Shown here: positions 1 through 7,566 of the stretch, in pieces
How the letters are laid out: every line of letters starts with the position of its first letter
Position numbering within the stretch: the stretch's first letter is position 1
Source: JAZRWQ01 sp045599805
Lineage (GTDB): Bacteria > Bacillota > Clostridia > Oscillospirales > UMGS1783
Direction: 5' to 3'
DNA: 10,252 bases
NCBI GenBank assembly: GCA_045599805.1
Contig: JAZRWQ010000111.1
Location: 1-10,252, forward strand
Position numbers and translations under genes: made by a program
The notes under the pieces: model-generated
Database searches by the model: none
What the model saw: only the letters and a program-made list of their open reading frames with translations
Told to the model about the DNA's origin: nothing

Positions 1-5
1 TTTTT

Positions 6-45
6 AACGCAGCCGTTAGGCAAAAATCGCCGAAACGGCTGTGTT
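6..45. other. Long hairpin past the end of the minus-strand yfbR unit, possible terminator
   Basis: Bases 6-17 pair with 34-45 over 12 positions, one of them G-T. An inner three-pair GGC/GCC stem (19-21 with 29-31) closes an A-rich loop. The hairpin lies 31 bases past the stop of the minus-strand membrane-protein gene, where a terminator would be expected. Neither strand shows a proper T-tract: the plus strand has only GTTTAT after the stem, and the minus strand runs into AAAAA at the window edge. It may be a weak or bidirectional terminator, or the end of a structure belonging to a gene to the left. Confidence 0.4.
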
Positions 46-76
46 TATCCCTATGTTGCCCCGCCATAGAATGTTA

Positions 77-733
77 TTATTTTTTCTTGGACTGAACGAG
101 TTTGAACAGCGCGATAAATCCGTAGGCGGCGACAACGCCGAGTATCGTTGCGACAAGCTGACCGTGGAGGGATTCGACCTTCATCTGTTCAACCGCCTGC
201 GCAAGCCCCTGCTCATCGGTAACGTTTTTGAATATCATTATGTACTCGATGAACTTTTCTCCCATCTTGCAGAAGAGCGCCAGAAGACCGTATCTCGCAA
301 GGCCGCCGACAACGATGGGAATGGCAAGGGTAAGATAATTCTCCTTTTTAAATCTTATAAGGTTATAAAGAAAAATCATCATAAAATCGGAGAAAATATG
401 CACCGCGATGAATACCGGGCTGAAAAGCGGATTAAGAAAATACGAGATGAACGGCAACACAAACGCCATTACCGCAGCGCCGAACATTTTGCCGGTAACG
501 GCAGTGCAGGTAAGCATGGCGCAGACTATCGTTACCGCGCTGAAAAATACCGGGATGGTGGTGCCGGCGATAACGTTATCGGGCATGAGCGAAATAAAAT
601 ACAAAAGCGCGCAGGCACCGATGAAGATTATAAGAAATTTAAGCAGATTTACCGAAAAGCTCTTGAGATCCTTTACGGTGTTGCTGCCTGTTTTTTTCAA
701 AAATCCGACAAATTTATTATCTGTATTTCCCAT
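77..733 (-). CDS. Small six-helix membrane protein, possible ECF-transporter S component
   Basis: I do not firmly recognise this 218-residue protein. Hydrophobic segments lie near residues 29-50, 58-80, 83-102, 106-127, 133-155 and 190-213, giving about six helices. A charged amphipathic stretch at 157-190 precedes the last helix, and the C-terminus is lysine-rich. Size, helix number and the run of glycine- and proline-containing helices (PFISYF near 94-99, then VVGGLARYG at 141-149) resemble the substrate-binding S components of energy-coupling-factor vitamin transporters; that is an impression of fold, not a motif match. The start is set by AAAAGGAGA seven bases before ATG. The gene begins 12 bases after the yfbR stop, so the two are probably co-transcribed from the promoter at 1368-1396. 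No ATPase or EcfT gene is visible; S components of the shared-module type are usually encoded alone. The alternative is an uncharacterised integral membrane protein. The gene is confident, the function is not. Confidence 0.85.
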   Translation of the reverse strand: MGNTDNKFVGFLKKTGSNTVKDLKSFSVNLLKFLIIFIGACALLYFISLMPDNVIAGTTIPVFFSAVTIVCAMLTCTAVTGKMFGAAVMAFVLPFISYFLNPLFSPVFIAVHIFSDFMMIFLYNLIRFKKENYLTLAIPIVVGGLARYGLLALFCKMGEKFIEYIMIFKNVTDEQGLAQAVEQMKVESLHGQLVATILGVVAAYGFIALFKLVQSKKK

Positions 734-745
734 TATTGTCTCCTT

Positions 746-1333
746 TTAATTACCTGATGACTGAAGCTCATCCAGCGAGCATTTATACGCGGGAATATAA
801 TCCTCGGCAAACTTATTTGCCTCGGGGCAATTTAAATTTTTAAGCTTTTTTTCTATGCTTTGCGCCGCCGCCTTGAATTCGACGTTGCCGCACTTTAATT
901 CTTCAAGACATTTGATATACGCATCGATAACATCGGCAGCCTTAACAAGTCGGCGCTCCGTTTCGTCTTCTATCGTCATTACCTTTTGATAGGAGGGGCG
1001 CATCTTATCCGGAAGCATTGAGATAAGCGAATTTTTCGCATCCGCCTCAACATCGCCGTAGGCCTTGCGAAGAACGGGCGAGAAATATTTTACGGGGGTG
1101 GGCATATCGCCGGTTATCGTTTCCTCCGCGTCGTGATAAAGAGCATAGACCGCAAGACGGTCGGCATTGACGTTTCCGCCGAAATACACGTTATTTATAA
1201 CGCCGAGCGCATGAGCTATCATTGCAACAGAGCAGCAATGTTCCTTGAGATTTTCCGTTTCGGTATTGCGCATAAGTCCCCAGCGCTGTATGTATTTCAT
1301 ACGCGAAACAAAGGCGAAAAACTGATTTTTCAT
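746..1333 (-). CDS. yfbR: YfbR-type HD-domain 5'-deoxynucleotidase
   Basis: This 195-residue cytoplasmic protein is close in length and sequence to Escherichia coli YfbR (199 aa), a metal-dependent HD phosphohydrolase. YfbR removes phosphate from deoxyribonucleoside 5'-monophosphates in dNTP balance and salvage. The start MKNQFFAFVSRMKYIQRW matches the family, including Arg17-Trp18, which correspond to residues that select the deoxy sugar. Metal and catalytic residues are in place: His32 (in TENLKEH), His67-Asp68 (YHDAEE), Glu71, Asp76 (in GDMPTPVKYF) and Asp134 (KAADVIDAY). The C-terminal IPAYKCSLDEL also matches. The start is supported by AAAGGAGG with six bases to ATG. It is the first gene of a minus-strand unit with the membrane protein at 77-733 and is driven by the near-consensus promoter at 1368-1396. 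Nothing is missing or truncated. Confidence 0.95.
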   Translation of the reverse strand: MKNQFFAFVSRMKYIQRWGLMRNTETENLKEHCCSVAMIAHALGVINNVYFGGNVNADRLAVYALYHDAEETITGDMPTPVKYFSPVLRKAYGDVEADAKNSLISMLPDKMRPSYQKVMTIEDETERRLVKAADVIDAYIKCLEELKCGNVEFKAAAQSIEKKLKNLNCPEANKFAEDYIPAYKCSLDELQSSGN

Positions 1334-1367
1334 GCCATGCCTCCTTTACCACATAATAAGCAAGAAT

Positions 1368-1396
1368 ATTATACAATATGAAATCCCGATTATCAA
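1368..1396 (-). promoter_or_regulatory. Sigma-70-type promoter for yfbR
   Basis: On the minus strand, TTGATA (1396-1391) is followed by exactly 17 bases and then TATAAT (1373-1368), one mismatch from consensus in total. Transcription would start near 1360, giving an untranslated leader of roughly 27 bases that holds the AAAGGAGG ribosome binding site. It is divergent from the valS promoter, with 33 bases between the two -35 boxes. Confidence 0.8.
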
Positions 1397-1429
1397 GAGA
1401 AAAATAAAAAGGTTTTTTTGCTATTTTTA

Positions 1430-1458
1430 TTGAATTTAGAGAAGATTTATTATATTAT
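1430..1458 (+). promoter_or_regulatory. Sigma-70-type promoter for valS
   Basis: TTGAAT (1430-1435), 17 bases, then TATTAT (1453-1458). An A/T-rich stretch with A- and T-runs (1401-1429) lies just upstream and could act as an UP-like element. Overlapping alternative -10 hexamers exist (TATAAA at 1458-1463). The start site would be near 1465, leaving a leader of about 39 bases before valS. The leader carries AAAAGGAGG (1485-1493), ten bases before ATG, and no recognisable riboswitch or T-box. Confidence 0.65.
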
Positions 1459-1503
1459 ATAAAATAACGTATTATTCCCTATTCAAAAGGAGGCATATTT
1501 TTT

Positions 1504-4125
1504 ATGGCAAAAGAACTGGACAAAACCTATAATCCCGCCCAAATCGAGGACAGAATATATAGTAACTGGGTGGAGAAGGGCTACTTCCACGCCAAGGTGG
1601 ATAAGGACAAGAAGCCTTTCACCATCGTTATCCCCCCACCCAACATCACAGGTCAGCTCCATATGGGCCATGCCCTTGACAACACCCTGCAGGATATACT
1701 TATCCGCTACAAGAGAATGAAGGGCTTTTCCACCCTTTGGCTGCCCGGCACCGACCATGCTTCCATTGCCACCGAAGCAAAGATCGTTGAGGCAATGAGA
1801 AAGGAAGGCATAACCAAGGACGATATCGGCAGAGAGAAGTTTTTGGAAAGAGCCTGGGAATGGAAAAGACAGTACGGCGGCAGAATAATCTCCCAGCTTA
1901 AGAAGATGGGCTCATCCTGCGACTGGGAGAGAGAACGCTTCACCATGGACGAGGGCTGTTCAAAGGCCGTAAAAGAGGTATTTATCCGTCTTTATGAAAA
2001 AGGCCTTATTTACAGAGGCGAACGCATCATAAACTGGTGCCCCAAGTGTCTGACATCAATTTCGGATGCCGAGGTTGAATATGAGGATCAGGCAGGCCAT
2101 TTCTGGCATCTCAGATACCCGTTTACCGACGGCTCGGGGTATATGGAGCTTGCCACCACACGTCCCGAAACCCTGCTCGGCGACAGCGCCGTTGCAGTTA
2201 ATCCCTCCGACGAGAGATACAAGGACGTTGTAGGCAAAACCCTTATCCTGCCTTTAGTTGGCAGAGAGATTCCCGTTATTGCCGATGAGTACGTTGAAAA
2301 GGACTTCGGTACCGGCGTTGTTAAGATCACCCCGGCACACGACCCCAACGACTTTGAGGTTGGCAGAAGACATGATCTGCCTATATACAATATGATGACG
2401 CCCGACGCCAAGGTTACCGACGAATACGAAAAGTATGCCGGTATGGACAGATACGAGGCAAGAAAGGTCATAGTTAAGGATCTCGAAGAGCAGGGCTATC
2501 TCATCAAGGTGGAAGACTACGCGCATAACGTAGGCACCTGCTACCGCTGCGGTACCACCGTTGAGCCGAGAGTTTCCTTACAGTGGTTCGTTAAAATGGA
2601 CCCGCTTGCAGGTCCCGCCATCGACGCCGTAAGAAACGGCGACACCCGATTTGTCCCCGACCGCTTCTCCAAGAACTATTTCCACTGGATGGAAAATATA
2701 AGAGACTGGTGCATTTCCCGTCAGCCCTGGTGGGGACACAGAATCCCCGCATTCTACTGCGACGACTGCGGCGAAATAGTTGTTACCAAGGACGAAAAGG
2801 CAATATGCCCCAAGTGCGGCAAGGAAATGAGACAGGATCCCGATACGCTCGACACCTGGTTCTCCTCCGCATTATGGCCCTTCTCCACTTTGGGCTGGCC
2901 CGATGATACCGAAGATCTTAAATACTTCTACCCCACCGACGTACTCGTTACCGGCTACGACATCATAACCTTCTGGGTTTCCCGTATGATATTCTCCGGT
3001 ATGGAATACATGGATAAGACTCCTTTCCACACCGTTTTGATTCACGGTCTTGTAAGAGACTCTTTAGGCAGAAAGATGTCAAAGTCACTCGGCAACGGCA
3101 TCGATCCGCTGGAAATAATCGACAAGTACGGCGCCGATGCGCTCAGATTTGCCCTTGCCATGGGCAACTCACCCGGAAACGATATGCGTTTCTCCGACGA
3201 GAAGATAGAATCCAGCCGAAACTTTGCAAACAAGATATGGAACGCCGCAAGATTCACCCTTATGAATCTTAAGACCGATGATTTCGGACTTCCCGAAAAT
3301 CCCTCCATCGAGGACAAGTGGATACTTTCCAAGTACAACAACGTAGTTAAGGAAGTTACCGAAAACATTGAGAAGTATGAGCTGGGCACCGCCCTTTCCA
3401 AGCTTTACGACTTCATCTGGGACTACATCTGCGACTGGTACATCGAGCTTGTTAAGCCCAGACTGTTCGAAACCAACACCGATGAGAATGACAGACTGAC
3501 CGCGCAGAAGACGCTGGTTTACGTTCTTTCAAACACATTAAAGCTTCTGCATCCCTTTATGCCCTTCATCACCGAAGAGATATGGCAGAGCCTGCCTCAC
3601 GAGGGCGAAAGCATAATGATCTCCGCATATCCCGAATATGACGAAAAGCTTTGCTTTGCCAAGGAAGAGGCCGATACCGAAAAGGTAATCAACATGATAA
3701 AGGCGATACGCAACCGCCGCAGTGATATGAACGTACCTCCCTCCAAGAAGGCAAAGGTTTATATCGAAACCGCCTTCCCCGAAGCCTTTGAGGGCAGCAA
3801 GAACGCATTCTGCCGTTTGGCAAGCGCATCCGAGCTTATTCTCAACTCCTCCTACACCGGCGACGGCATAAACATCGTTACCGATTCCGCCAACGCATAC
3901 ATCCCGATGGATGAGCTTATTGACAGAGACAAGGAAATTGCCCGTCTTGAAAAAGAAAAGGAAGCCATTGTTTCCGAAATAAAGCGCGCACAGGGTAAGC
4001 TTAACAACGAAAGCTTTATCGCAAAGGCTCCTGCCGCACTCGTTGAAAAGGAAAAAGAAAAGCTCGTTAAACACGAAGAAACCTTAAAGAATCTCGAACA
4101 GACCATCGCAAAGCTCAAGGGTTAA
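1504..4125 (+). CDS. valS: Valyl-tRNA synthetase
   Basis: Class I aminoacyl-tRNA synthetase that charges tRNA-Val with valine and hydrolyses mischarged threonyl-tRNA-Val. At 873 aa it has the usual bacterial length (Bacillus about 880). The ATP-binding HIGH motif is HMGH at 53-56 after PPPNITGQL, and the second signature is KMSKS at 524-528. The inserted editing domain shows TTRPET (218-223) and TPAHDPNDFEVGRRHDLP (276-293). Cysteine pairs at 179/182, 346/349, 419/422 and 435/438 form zinc-ribbon-like sites of the kind seen in some bacterial ValRS. The anticodon-binding domain begins near SRNFANKIWNAARF (571-584). The tail from about 803 to 873 is a charged alpha-helical coiled coil, the ValRS C-terminal arm that contacts tRNA. 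The start follows AAAAGGAGG. Proline is mostly CCC, a biased pattern fitting high expression. It is the first gene of a plus-strand cluster, with folC four bases downstream, a pairing also found in Bacillus subtilis. No T-box precedes it. Confidence 0.98.
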   Translation: MAKELDKTYNPAQIEDRIYSNWVEKGYFHAKVDKDKKPFTIVIPPPNITGQLHMGHALDNTLQDILIRYKRMKGFSTLWLPGTDHASIATEAKIVEAMRKEGITKDDIGREKFLERAWEWKRQYGGRIISQLKKMGSSCDWERERFTMDEGCSKAVKEVFIRLYEKGLIYRGERIINWCPKCLTSISDAEVEYEDQAGHFWHLRYPFTDGSGYMELATTRPETLLGDSAVAVNPSDERYKDVVGKTLILPLVGREIPVIADEYVEKDFGTGVVKITPAHDPNDFEVGRRHDLPIYNMMTPDAKVTDEYEKYAGMDRYEARKVIVKDLEEQGYLIKVEDYAHNVGTCYRCGTTVEPRVSLQWFVKMDPLAGPAIDAVRNGDTRFVPDRFSKNYFHWMENIRDWCISRQPWWGHRIPAFYCDDCGEIVVTKDEKAICPKCGKEMRQDPDTLDTWFSSALWPFSTLGWPDDTEDLKYFYPTDVLVTGYDIITFWVSRMIFSGMEYMDKTPFHTVLIHGLVRDSLGRKMSKSLGNGIDPLEIIDKYGADALRFALAMGNSPGNDMRFSDEKIESSRNFANKIWNAARFTLMNLKTDDFGLPENPSIEDKWILSKYNNVVKEVTENIEKYELGTALSKLYDFIWDYICDWYIELVKPRLFETNTDENDRLTAQKTLVYVLSNTLKLLHPFMPFITEEIWQSLPHEGESIMISAYPEYDEKLCFAKEEADTEKVINMIKAIRNRRSDMNVPPSKKAKVYIETAFPEAFEGSKNAFCRLASASELILNSSYTGDGINIVTDSANAYIPMDELIDRDKEIARLEKEKEAIVSEIKRAQGKLNNESFIAKAPAALVEKEKEKLVKHEETLKNLEQTIAKLKG

Positions 4126-4129
4126 TTAA

Positions 4130-5377
4130 ATGACCGAAACAGAAGAATATATCCATTCTTTCCCGAGAATGAAAAAAGCCCCGGATATGCACTTTCTTAA
4201 AGATTTGCTGCGCGCTCTGGGCGATCCGCAAAAGGATATGCCGGTGATTCACATTGCCGGCACAAACGGCAAGGGCTCTGCCGCGACATACACGGCAAAC
4301 GCACTTACGGCATGCGGTTACAAATGCGGCAGATACGTTTCTCCCTTTGTAGTGGATTTTTACGAGCGCATATCCGTTGACGGCAGATTCATATCCGACG
4401 ATTCGCTGAAAGCCGTAATTTCGCGGATAAAAGAATTTGTCGTGCCCGGCATAACGGAATTTGAAATAATCACCGCCGCCGCCTTCCTCTATTTTAAGGA
4501 GGAGGGCTGCGACGTCGCCGTTTTCGAGGCAGGTATCGGCGGCAAAAACGATGCCACCAATATCATAGAAAAGCCGCTGTGCTCGGTGCTTATGAAAATA
4601 GGGCTCGACCATATGGCGATACTCGGAAACACCGTGGAGGAAATAGCCCTTGACAAATGCGGCATAATAAAAAGCGGAGCGCCGGTTATTTCCTATCCCA
4701 AACAAAATAAAAACGCGCTTAACGTAATAAAAGAGCAATCACAAATAAAAAATTCAAAGCTTATACTCCCCGATTTGTCAAAGCTTGAAATAATCGAAAG
4801 CGATATATTCGGCAACAGATTTATCTACAAGGGCAAGGAATACGCGCTGAATTTAGGCGGCGAACATCAGATTTACAATGCTCTGACCGCGATAGAGGCT
4901 TTAAATCAGCTTAAAGGTTACAAACTGCCATATGATAAAATAAAAACGGCGCTTGAAAAGACGGCTTTCCCTGCCCGGCTCGAGGTATTCAGAGGCAATC
5001 CCGACATTGTAATTGACGGGGCGCACAATCCCGACGGGATGGCAACGCTTACCGATGCGCTCAAAAAATGCCGCGCAAAAAAAATCGCCGTTATCTTCGG
5101 CGTTTTCGCGGACAAGGACTATTCGGAGGAGGCGAAGATGTTATCCCGCGCAGGCGATGCCTTTTTCACGGTAACGCCGCCGGGGGGCAGAGCGCTTCAC
5201 TCGGATATACTTAAAGAAATGCTTATTGAAAACGGTGCCAAGGCAGAAAGTTTTGATACCGATTTAAAGGGCGCACTTGAAAAAGCAAAAGAATTTGCAG
5301 GAGAAAACGGGCTCGTGGTAATCTGCGGCAGTCTGTATCTTGCATCTGACATAAGAAAAATATTATTAAACCCGTAA
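4130..5377 (+). CDS. folC: Folylpolyglutamate synthase / dihydrofolate synthase (FolC)
   Basis: Cytoplasmic Mur-ligase-family enzyme that adds glutamate to folates by ATP-driven amide formation. Many bacterial FolC also make dihydrofolate from dihydropteroate; sequence alone does not show which activities this one has. At 415 aa it is normal length. Visible in order: HIAGTNGKGSAAT with the P-loop GTNGKGS at 44-50; SPFVVDFYERI; EAGIGGKNDATN at 133-144 (often EVGLGGRLDATN in relatives, so a mild variant); GLDHMAILGNTVEEIALDKCGIIK with Asp160-His161 for metal and ATP; the hinge FPARLEVF; IDGAHNPDG with His299 and Asp302; and IFGVFADKDY. It begins four bases after the valS stop, with AAGGG (4117-4121) inside the end of valS as its likely ribosome binding site, so translation is probably coupled. 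Codon use differs from both neighbours: 9 of 17 prolines are CCG. Confidence 0.96.
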   Translation: MTETEEYIHSFPRMKKAPDMHFLKDLLRALGDPQKDMPVIHIAGTNGKGSAATYTANALTACGYKCGRYVSPFVVDFYERISVDGRFISDDSLKAVISRIKEFVVPGITEFEIITAAAFLYFKEEGCDVAVFEAGIGGKNDATNIIEKPLCSVLMKIGLDHMAILGNTVEEIALDKCGIIKSGAPVISYPKQNKNALNVIKEQSQIKNSKLILPDLSKLEIIESDIFGNRFIYKGKEYALNLGGEHQIYNALTAIEALNQLKGYKLPYDKIKTALEKTAFPARLEVFRGNPDIVIDGAHNPDGMATLTDALKKCRAKKIAVIFGVFADKDYSEEAKMLSRAGDAFFTVTPPGGRALHSDILKEMLIENGAKAESFDTDLKGALEKAKEFAGENGLVVICGSLYLASDIRKILLNP

Positions 5378-5382
5378 AGGAG
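5376..5382 (+). promoter_or_regulatory. Ribosome binding site deciding the start of the GH36 gene
   Basis: AAAGGAG overlaps the last two bases of the folC stop codon. It is nine bases from ATG at 5392 but only three from an in-frame TTG at 5386. The spacing favours ATG at 5392 and a 724-residue product. Confidence 0.8.
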
Positions 5383-5391
5383 TTTTTGAAA

Positions 5392-7566
5392 ATGGAAAAA
5401 TTCTACAACGCGTACATCACGAAAAAAGACGGCGACATGACCATCACCTACCGCACAGGCATGACCACCTACACCGAAGGCTTGAGAGACGGCATTTTCG
5501 TTTCCCTCGGCTGGAACGGCGCAGGCTATATTCCCCACGCACACGGCGGCTGCGACAACGCCATACTCAATCCCGAAGACTACACCGACAAAAGCTCCTT
5601 CATTGTTGAGTTGGACGGACAATCCATCATCAGCCACTTCGAATGTGTTGACATTGAGCAAACAGACAACGGCAAGAATCTTACCGTAAAGGTAGTTCTC
5701 AAGCACAAGCTCCGTCCCGTTATCATCAAGGTATGCACCACCATTGACGGTTCTCCCGTGCTTTCACGCTGGCTTGAAATTGAAAACACCGCCGACAGAA
5801 GTGCCGCTCTGGGCAGACTTTCCATCCTTTCCGGCGGACTTGAAACCACCAAGAGATGGCGCAACCACATCCTCGACAGAGCAAAACAGAGCCCTTACAG
5901 AGTAGGCTATTTTGAATCGACCAACCATATGCACGAAGGCATGTTCCGCTACCGTGACCTGCCTATCGACTGCTTCTCCTTCGGTGCGCGTTATGCCCGC
6001 ATACGCTACCGTCATCCCTTCTTCGTTCTGGAAAACAACGCAAAAGGCACTACCTTTATCGGTCAGCTCGCATACAGCGGCGGCTACCGCTTCTCCTTTG
6101 ACGTAAACGAAGAGGACCACGTTGACACTCCCAGCCAGAGCGGCTGCTGCTTCCTCGGCTTCAACGCCGAAATCGAAGCCGCTCATCCAATCAGAGTGCT
6201 TGAACCCAAGGAAAGCCTCACCACCCCCGAGCTTATCATAGGCATGGTAAACGGCGACATGGATGAAGCCATCAACGGCATGCACTCCTTTGTAAGAAAC
6301 AGCGTTATGTATCCCCAGGCAAGAAACAAGGGCTGCTGGGTTGAAACTGCAGGCGGCGGTGAAATCAATTACGACAAGAAGATGGTTGACCGTGCCGCAG
6401 GCAAGGGCTATGACATCTTCTATATCGACGCCGGCTGGTACTTCCCTCAGGGTGAGGACTGCTTAGGCTGGACCGGCTCCTGGGACGTAGACAAAAAGAG
6501 ATATCCCAACGGCATAAAAGAGCTTGCCGACTACTGCCACAGCAAGGGACTGCTCTTCGGTATGTGGATGGAGCCCGAAAGAATCGGCTCTTTCAATCCC
6601 AATGCCGAAAAGCTCGCTCATTACCTTACCAAGGGCTATAACGACAAGAACAACGGCGGCTATCCCATACACGGCAAGGGCGGCATCGTAGACATGGCAA
6701 ACGATGAAGCCGCAAAGTGGGTTGAGGATGAAGTTACCAACATGATAGCCAATACCGGCATTGATATGTTCCGTCTTGACTTCAATCACGTTTACAACGC
6801 TCCCGTTTCATATAATATGAGAGACGGCTTCCTTGAAAACTGCGACTACCGCTACAATGAGCGCGTAGGCAAGCTTTACGACAAGCTGAGAAAGAAGTTC
6901 CCCGAAGTTATATTTGAAAACTGCGCTTCCGGCGGCGGCAGAACCGACCTCGGCATGGTTAAGCGCTTCTGCCATACATGGATTACCGATAACCCCATAT
7001 CCCCGAGATGCTTTGACATCACCAACGGTCTTACCATGTGCCTGCCTCCCGAGCTTATCGACCGTCTTGTTACCACGATGGACGCTCATTCGATGGCGGA
7101 TCTTGACTTCCAGCTCCGCATGCTGTATTTCAGCCGTCCCACCTCTCACAGCGGTATCGGCTGCGGTACTCCCGAGGATTCTGAATTCAACACCGTTCAG
7201 AGCGCGCATTTCGACCACTTCCACGACCTTTACAATAACTTTGTACGCACCTTTATTGCCACCTCCAAGATTTATCATCATACCCCTGCCCTTATCGGTG
7301 AGGACACCATAGGCACCGGTATTCTCGAAATGGTTTCCGAGGATAAGAAGAAGGCAATTATGGGCGTATTCCGTCTTGCAGACGATGCCGATGCCGAAAT
7401 CGAAGTAAGCTTCAAGGGTATTGACGCAGGCAAGATGTATAAGGTCACCATGGACTCCACCGGCGAAAGCTTTATGATGGAAGGCAGAAAGCTTAAATAC
7501 AAAGGACTTAAGCTTATTAAGAACGCTTCCCTTACAAGCGAGCTTATTATATTGGAAGAGAAATAA
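5392..7566 (+). CDS. GH36 family alpha-galactosidase-like glycoside hydrolase
   Basis: This 724-residue protein has the three-part GH36 build: an N-terminal beta-sandwich (about 1-300), a TIM barrel (about 305-640) and a C-terminal beta domain. GH36 enzymes are retaining hydrolases that release terminal alpha-galactose from raffinose-family sugars, melibiose or galactomannan side chains. Seen here: IDAGWY (345-350), GSWDVDKKRYPNG, LLFGMWMEPER (387-397), MFRLDFNH with the predicted nucleophile Asp463, ENCASGGGRTDLGM (509-522) and TWITDN with the predicted acid/base Asp533. Classical members have Asp-Asp-Gly-Trp and Lys-x-Asp where this has Asp346-Ala347 and Arg461-Leu-Asp463, so the exact substrate is open; alpha-N-acetylgalactosamine or another alpha-linked sugar is possible. 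There is no signal peptide, so it acts on imported sugars. Codons are strongly biased: one of 26 prolines is CCG. It lies 14 bases after folC and overlaps the esterase start by one base. Confidence 0.9.
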   Translation: MEKFYNAYITKKDGDMTITYRTGMTTYTEGLRDGIFVSLGWNGAGYIPHAHGGCDNAILNPEDYTDKSSFIVELDGQSIISHFECVDIEQTDNGKNLTVKVVLKHKLRPVIIKVCTTIDGSPVLSRWLEIENTADRSAALGRLSILSGGLETTKRWRNHILDRAKQSPYRVGYFESTNHMHEGMFRYRDLPIDCFSFGARYARIRYRHPFFVLENNAKGTTFIGQLAYSGGYRFSFDVNEEDHVDTPSQSGCCFLGFNAEIEAAHPIRVLEPKESLTTPELIIGMVNGDMDEAINGMHSFVRNSVMYPQARNKGCWVETAGGGEINYDKKMVDRAAGKGYDIFYIDAGWYFPQGEDCLGWTGSWDVDKKRYPNGIKELADYCHSKGLLFGMWMEPERIGSFNPNAEKLAHYLTKGYNDKNNGGYPIHGKGGIVDMANDEAAKWVEDEVTNMIANTGIDMFRLDFNHVYNAPVSYNMRDGFLENCDYRYNERVGKLYDKLRKKFPEVIFENCASGGGRTDLGMVKRFCHTWITDNPISPRCFDITNGLTMCLPPELIDRLVTTMDAHSMADLDFQLRMLYFSRPTSHSGIGCGTPEDSEFNTVQSAHFDHFHDLYNNFVRTFIATSKIYHHTPALIGEDTIGTGILEMVSEDKKKAIMGVFRLADDADAEIEVSFKGIDAGKMYKVTMDSTGESFMMEGRKLKYKGLKLIKNASLTSELIILEEK

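Noticed and set aside
41..757. Open reading frame of 238 codons on the plus strand over the membrane-protein gene
   Set aside because: It has no ribosome binding site, its product is highly charged and low in complexity, and it lies opposite a minus-strand gene with a strong ribosome binding site and clear membrane helices. It also runs into the end of yfbR.
1401..1429. A-run and T-run between the divergent promoters as a terminator hairpin
   Set aside because: Any pairing would be only A-T with a two-base loop, and neither strand has a gene ending there. It reads better as UP-like or curved DNA.
3538..4738. Minus-strand frames opposite valS and folC (3538-4074 and 4115-4738)
   Set aside because: The plus-strand genes are unambiguous, and these frames are Cys-, Phe- and Tyr-rich reverse reads with no start signals.
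5340..5366. Possible internal promoter TTGCAT-N15-TATTAT at the end of folC, before the GH36 gene
   Set aside because: The 15-base spacing is short and the -35 is imperfect; A/T-rich matches like this are common. It remains possible given the high codon bias of the GH36 gene, but I cannot support it.
5386..5394. In-frame TTG at 5386 as the start of the GH36 gene
   Set aside because: It is only three bases from the AAAGGAG site, too close for initiation. The ATG at 5392 has normal nine-base spacing.
6914..7312. Long overlapping frames inside the GH36 gene on both strands (for example 6914-7312 plus and 6808-7281 minus)
   Set aside because: They are shadows of a strongly codon-biased gene with all GH36 motifs; they lack ribosome binding sites and recognisable domains.
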